DNA of 6,877 nucleotides, from the NCBI GenBank assembly GCA_002429165.1, contig DIYV01000108.1, forward strand, positions 1 through 6,877, read 5' to 3'. Under the pieces are notes generated by a model. The model had not been told where the DNA came from. It saw only the letters and a program-made list of their open reading frames with translations, and did no database searches. Within the stretch, counting starts at the first letter, position 1. The number at the start of each line of letters is the position of its first letter. The stretch comes from Gallionella sp. UBA6045 (GTDB lineage: Bacteria > Pseudomonadota > Gammaproteobacteria > Burkholderiales > Gallionellaceae). Position numbers and translations under genes: made by a program. Positions 5,453 to 6,877 of this stretch are shown here, in pieces.

Positions 5453-6877
5453 CATATCGCGGCTGCAATTTGCCGCCACCGCGCTGTACCATTTTCTTTT
5501 CGTTCCGCTCACTCTTGGACTCTCATTCCTGCTGGTCATCATGGAGTCGGTGTATGTGATGACGGGCAAGGAAGTTTACAAGGACATGACCAGATTCTGG
5601 GGCAAGCTGTTCGGCATCAACTTCGCGCTCGGCATCACCACCGGGCTGACGATGGAATTCCAGTTCGGTACCAACTGGGCATATTACTCGCATTATGTCG
5701 GAGATATTTTCGGTGCACCGCTCGCGATCGAAGGCCTGATGGCGTTCTTCCTTGAATCCACCTTCGTCGGGCTGTTCTTTTTCGGATGGGACAAGTTATC
5801 CAAAGAGAAACATCTTATGGTCACTTTTCTTGTGGCGGTGGGTTCAAACCTGTCGGCGCTGTGGATATTGATCGCCAATGGCTGGATGCAGAATCCGGTC
5901 GGGGCCGAATTCAACTATCACACCATGCGCATGGAGATGACCAGTTTTACCCAGCTTCTGTTCAACCCGGTGGCGCAGGTCAAGTTCGTGCACACTGTCT
6001 CGGCGGGCTATGTAACAGCCTCGATGTTCGTGCTCGGCATCAGCGCTTACTATCTGCTCATCGGGCGGGACAAGACGTTTGCGATGAGATCGATCGCCAT
6101 AGCCGCGGGGTTCGGCCTAGCTTCCGCGCTGTCGGTGATTGTGCTGGGGGATGAATCCGGTTACACGGCTGGCGAAGTGCAGCGAGCCAAGCTGGCCACC
6201 ATCGAGGCTGCTTGGCACACCGAAAAGGCGCCCGCGGCGATTACCGCGATCGGCTTTCCCAATGAGGCCACCCAGAGTACCGATTACGCAATCAAGATCC
6301 CCTACCTGCTGGGATTGATCGCCACCCGCTCGGTCGACGAAAAGATCACCGGCATAACGGAATTGCGCGATGAAAACGAGGCGAGAATCAGGGACGGCAT
6401 GATCGCCTACTCGGCACTCGAAAAACTGCGCGCCGGAGATACCAGCGATGAAACCAAAGCGGCCTTCGAAAAATCCAAAAACGATCTGGGCTTTGGCCTG
6501 CTGCTCAAGAGATACACGCAAATTGTAACAGATGCCACCGAAGAGCAAATCAAGATGGCGGCCCGCGACACCATACCCAAAGTCGCCCCGATGTTCTGGA
6601 CATTCCGCATCATGGTGGCCGCAGGATTCATCATCCTGTTTATTTTTTCCGCCAGCTTTTACTACGTCGCCAAACGCACCATCGCCGAAAAGAAATGGCT
6701 GCTGAGGCTTGCGCTGTACAGCATTCCGCTACCATGGATTGCCGCAGAAATGGGCTGGATAGTCGCCGAATACGGCAGGCAGCCATGGACGATCAGCGGC
6801 ATCCTGCCGACCAGCCTGAGCACCTCCAACCTCGATGCTTCCAGTGTGTATTTCAGCCTCGCCGGATTCGTCGGCTT
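5427..6877 (+). CDS. cydA: Cytochrome bd ubiquinol oxidase subunit I (3' end outside window)
   Basis: CydA binds hemes b558, b595 and d and oxidises quinol, passing electrons to O2 without pumping protons but with high oxygen affinity, in the inner membrane. The 483 complete codons visible are about nine tenths of the roughly 520-residue family length; the frame is open to the edge. Numbering is shifted by +3 against E. coli: H22 (heme b595 ligand), H189 and M396 (heme b558 ligands), E102 and E110 (proton and heme channel), K255 and E260 (quinol site) and E448 in [12 protein letters not shown] are all present. The region between GDESGY (241-246) and RIMVAAG (394-400) is the long Q-loop form as in E. 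coli. AAGGGG (5413-5418) precedes ATG 5427 by eight bases. The gene overlaps cydP; cydB should follow outside the window. Confidence 0.97.
   Translation, partial: MIPSPELVDISRLQFAATALYHFLFVPLTLGLSFLLVIMESVYVMTGKEVYKDMTRFWGKLFGINFALGITTGLTMEFQFGTNWAYYSHYVGDIFGAPLAIEGLMAFFLESTFVGLFFFGWDKLSKEKHLMVTFLVAVGSNLSALWILIANGWMQNPVGAEFNYHTMRMEMTSFTQLLFNPVAQVKFVHTVSAGYVTASMFVLGISAYYLLIGRDKTFAMRSIAIAAGFGLASALSVIVLGDESGYTAGEVQRAKLATIEAAWHTEKAPAAITAIGFPNEATQSTDYAIKIPYLLGLIATRSVDEKITGITELRDENEARIRDGMIAYSALEKLRAGDTSDETKAAFEKSKNDLGFGLLLKRYTQIVTDATEEQIKMAARDTIPKVAPMFWTFRIMVAAGFIILFIFSASFYYVAKRTIAEKKWLLRLALYSIPLPWIAAEMGWIVAEYGRQPWTISGILPTSLSTSNLDASSVYFSLAGFVG

Overview
The window is a high-GC stretch of proteobacterial chromosome. 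A long-Q-loop CydA preceded by CydP, a por operon and hyp genes together fit a facultative or microaerophilic betaproteobacterium. A Nitrosomonadales or Gallionellaceae-like organism is my best guess, made from gene content and repeat style only and not proven.

Layout. Positions 1-3626 (+ strand) hold a pyruvate:ferredoxin oxidoreductase operon. It comprises the 3' part of porA (alpha subunit, cut by the window edge), a 226-bp spacer filled mostly by a composite palindromic repeat, porB (TPP-binding beta subunit), and a GltD-type flavoprotein with fused N-terminal and C-terminal iron-sulfur domains that overlaps porB by 8 bp. Positions 3630-5058 (- strand) hold hypC then hypD, scaffold proteins that build the Fe(CN)2CO group of [NiFe] hydrogenases. 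Their stop meets the por operon tail to tail with a 3-bp gap. Positions 5059-5245 are a divergent promoter region. Positions 5246-6877 (+ strand) hold cydP and cydA of a cytochrome bd quinol oxidase; cydA runs off the right edge and has no stop codon inside the window.

How they work together. The por module interconverts pyruvate with acetyl-CoA and CO2, and the flavoprotein probably connects those low-potential electrons to NAD(P)H. HypCD serve hydrogenase maturation; no hydrogenase structural gene and no hypE lie here. Cytochrome bd is a high-affinity terminal oxidase. The shared theme is life at low oxygen.

Points worth a second look are the palindromic element inside the por operon with an apparently abandoned ribosome-binding site and ATG before it, a second hairpin repeat that supplies the hypC stop codon, a near-perfect FNR-type box four bases before the hypD start (which itself lacks a Shine-Dalgarno sequence), and a hypCD pair without hypE. 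I did not find a clearly new defence, mobile or RNA system. All genes belong to recognisable families.
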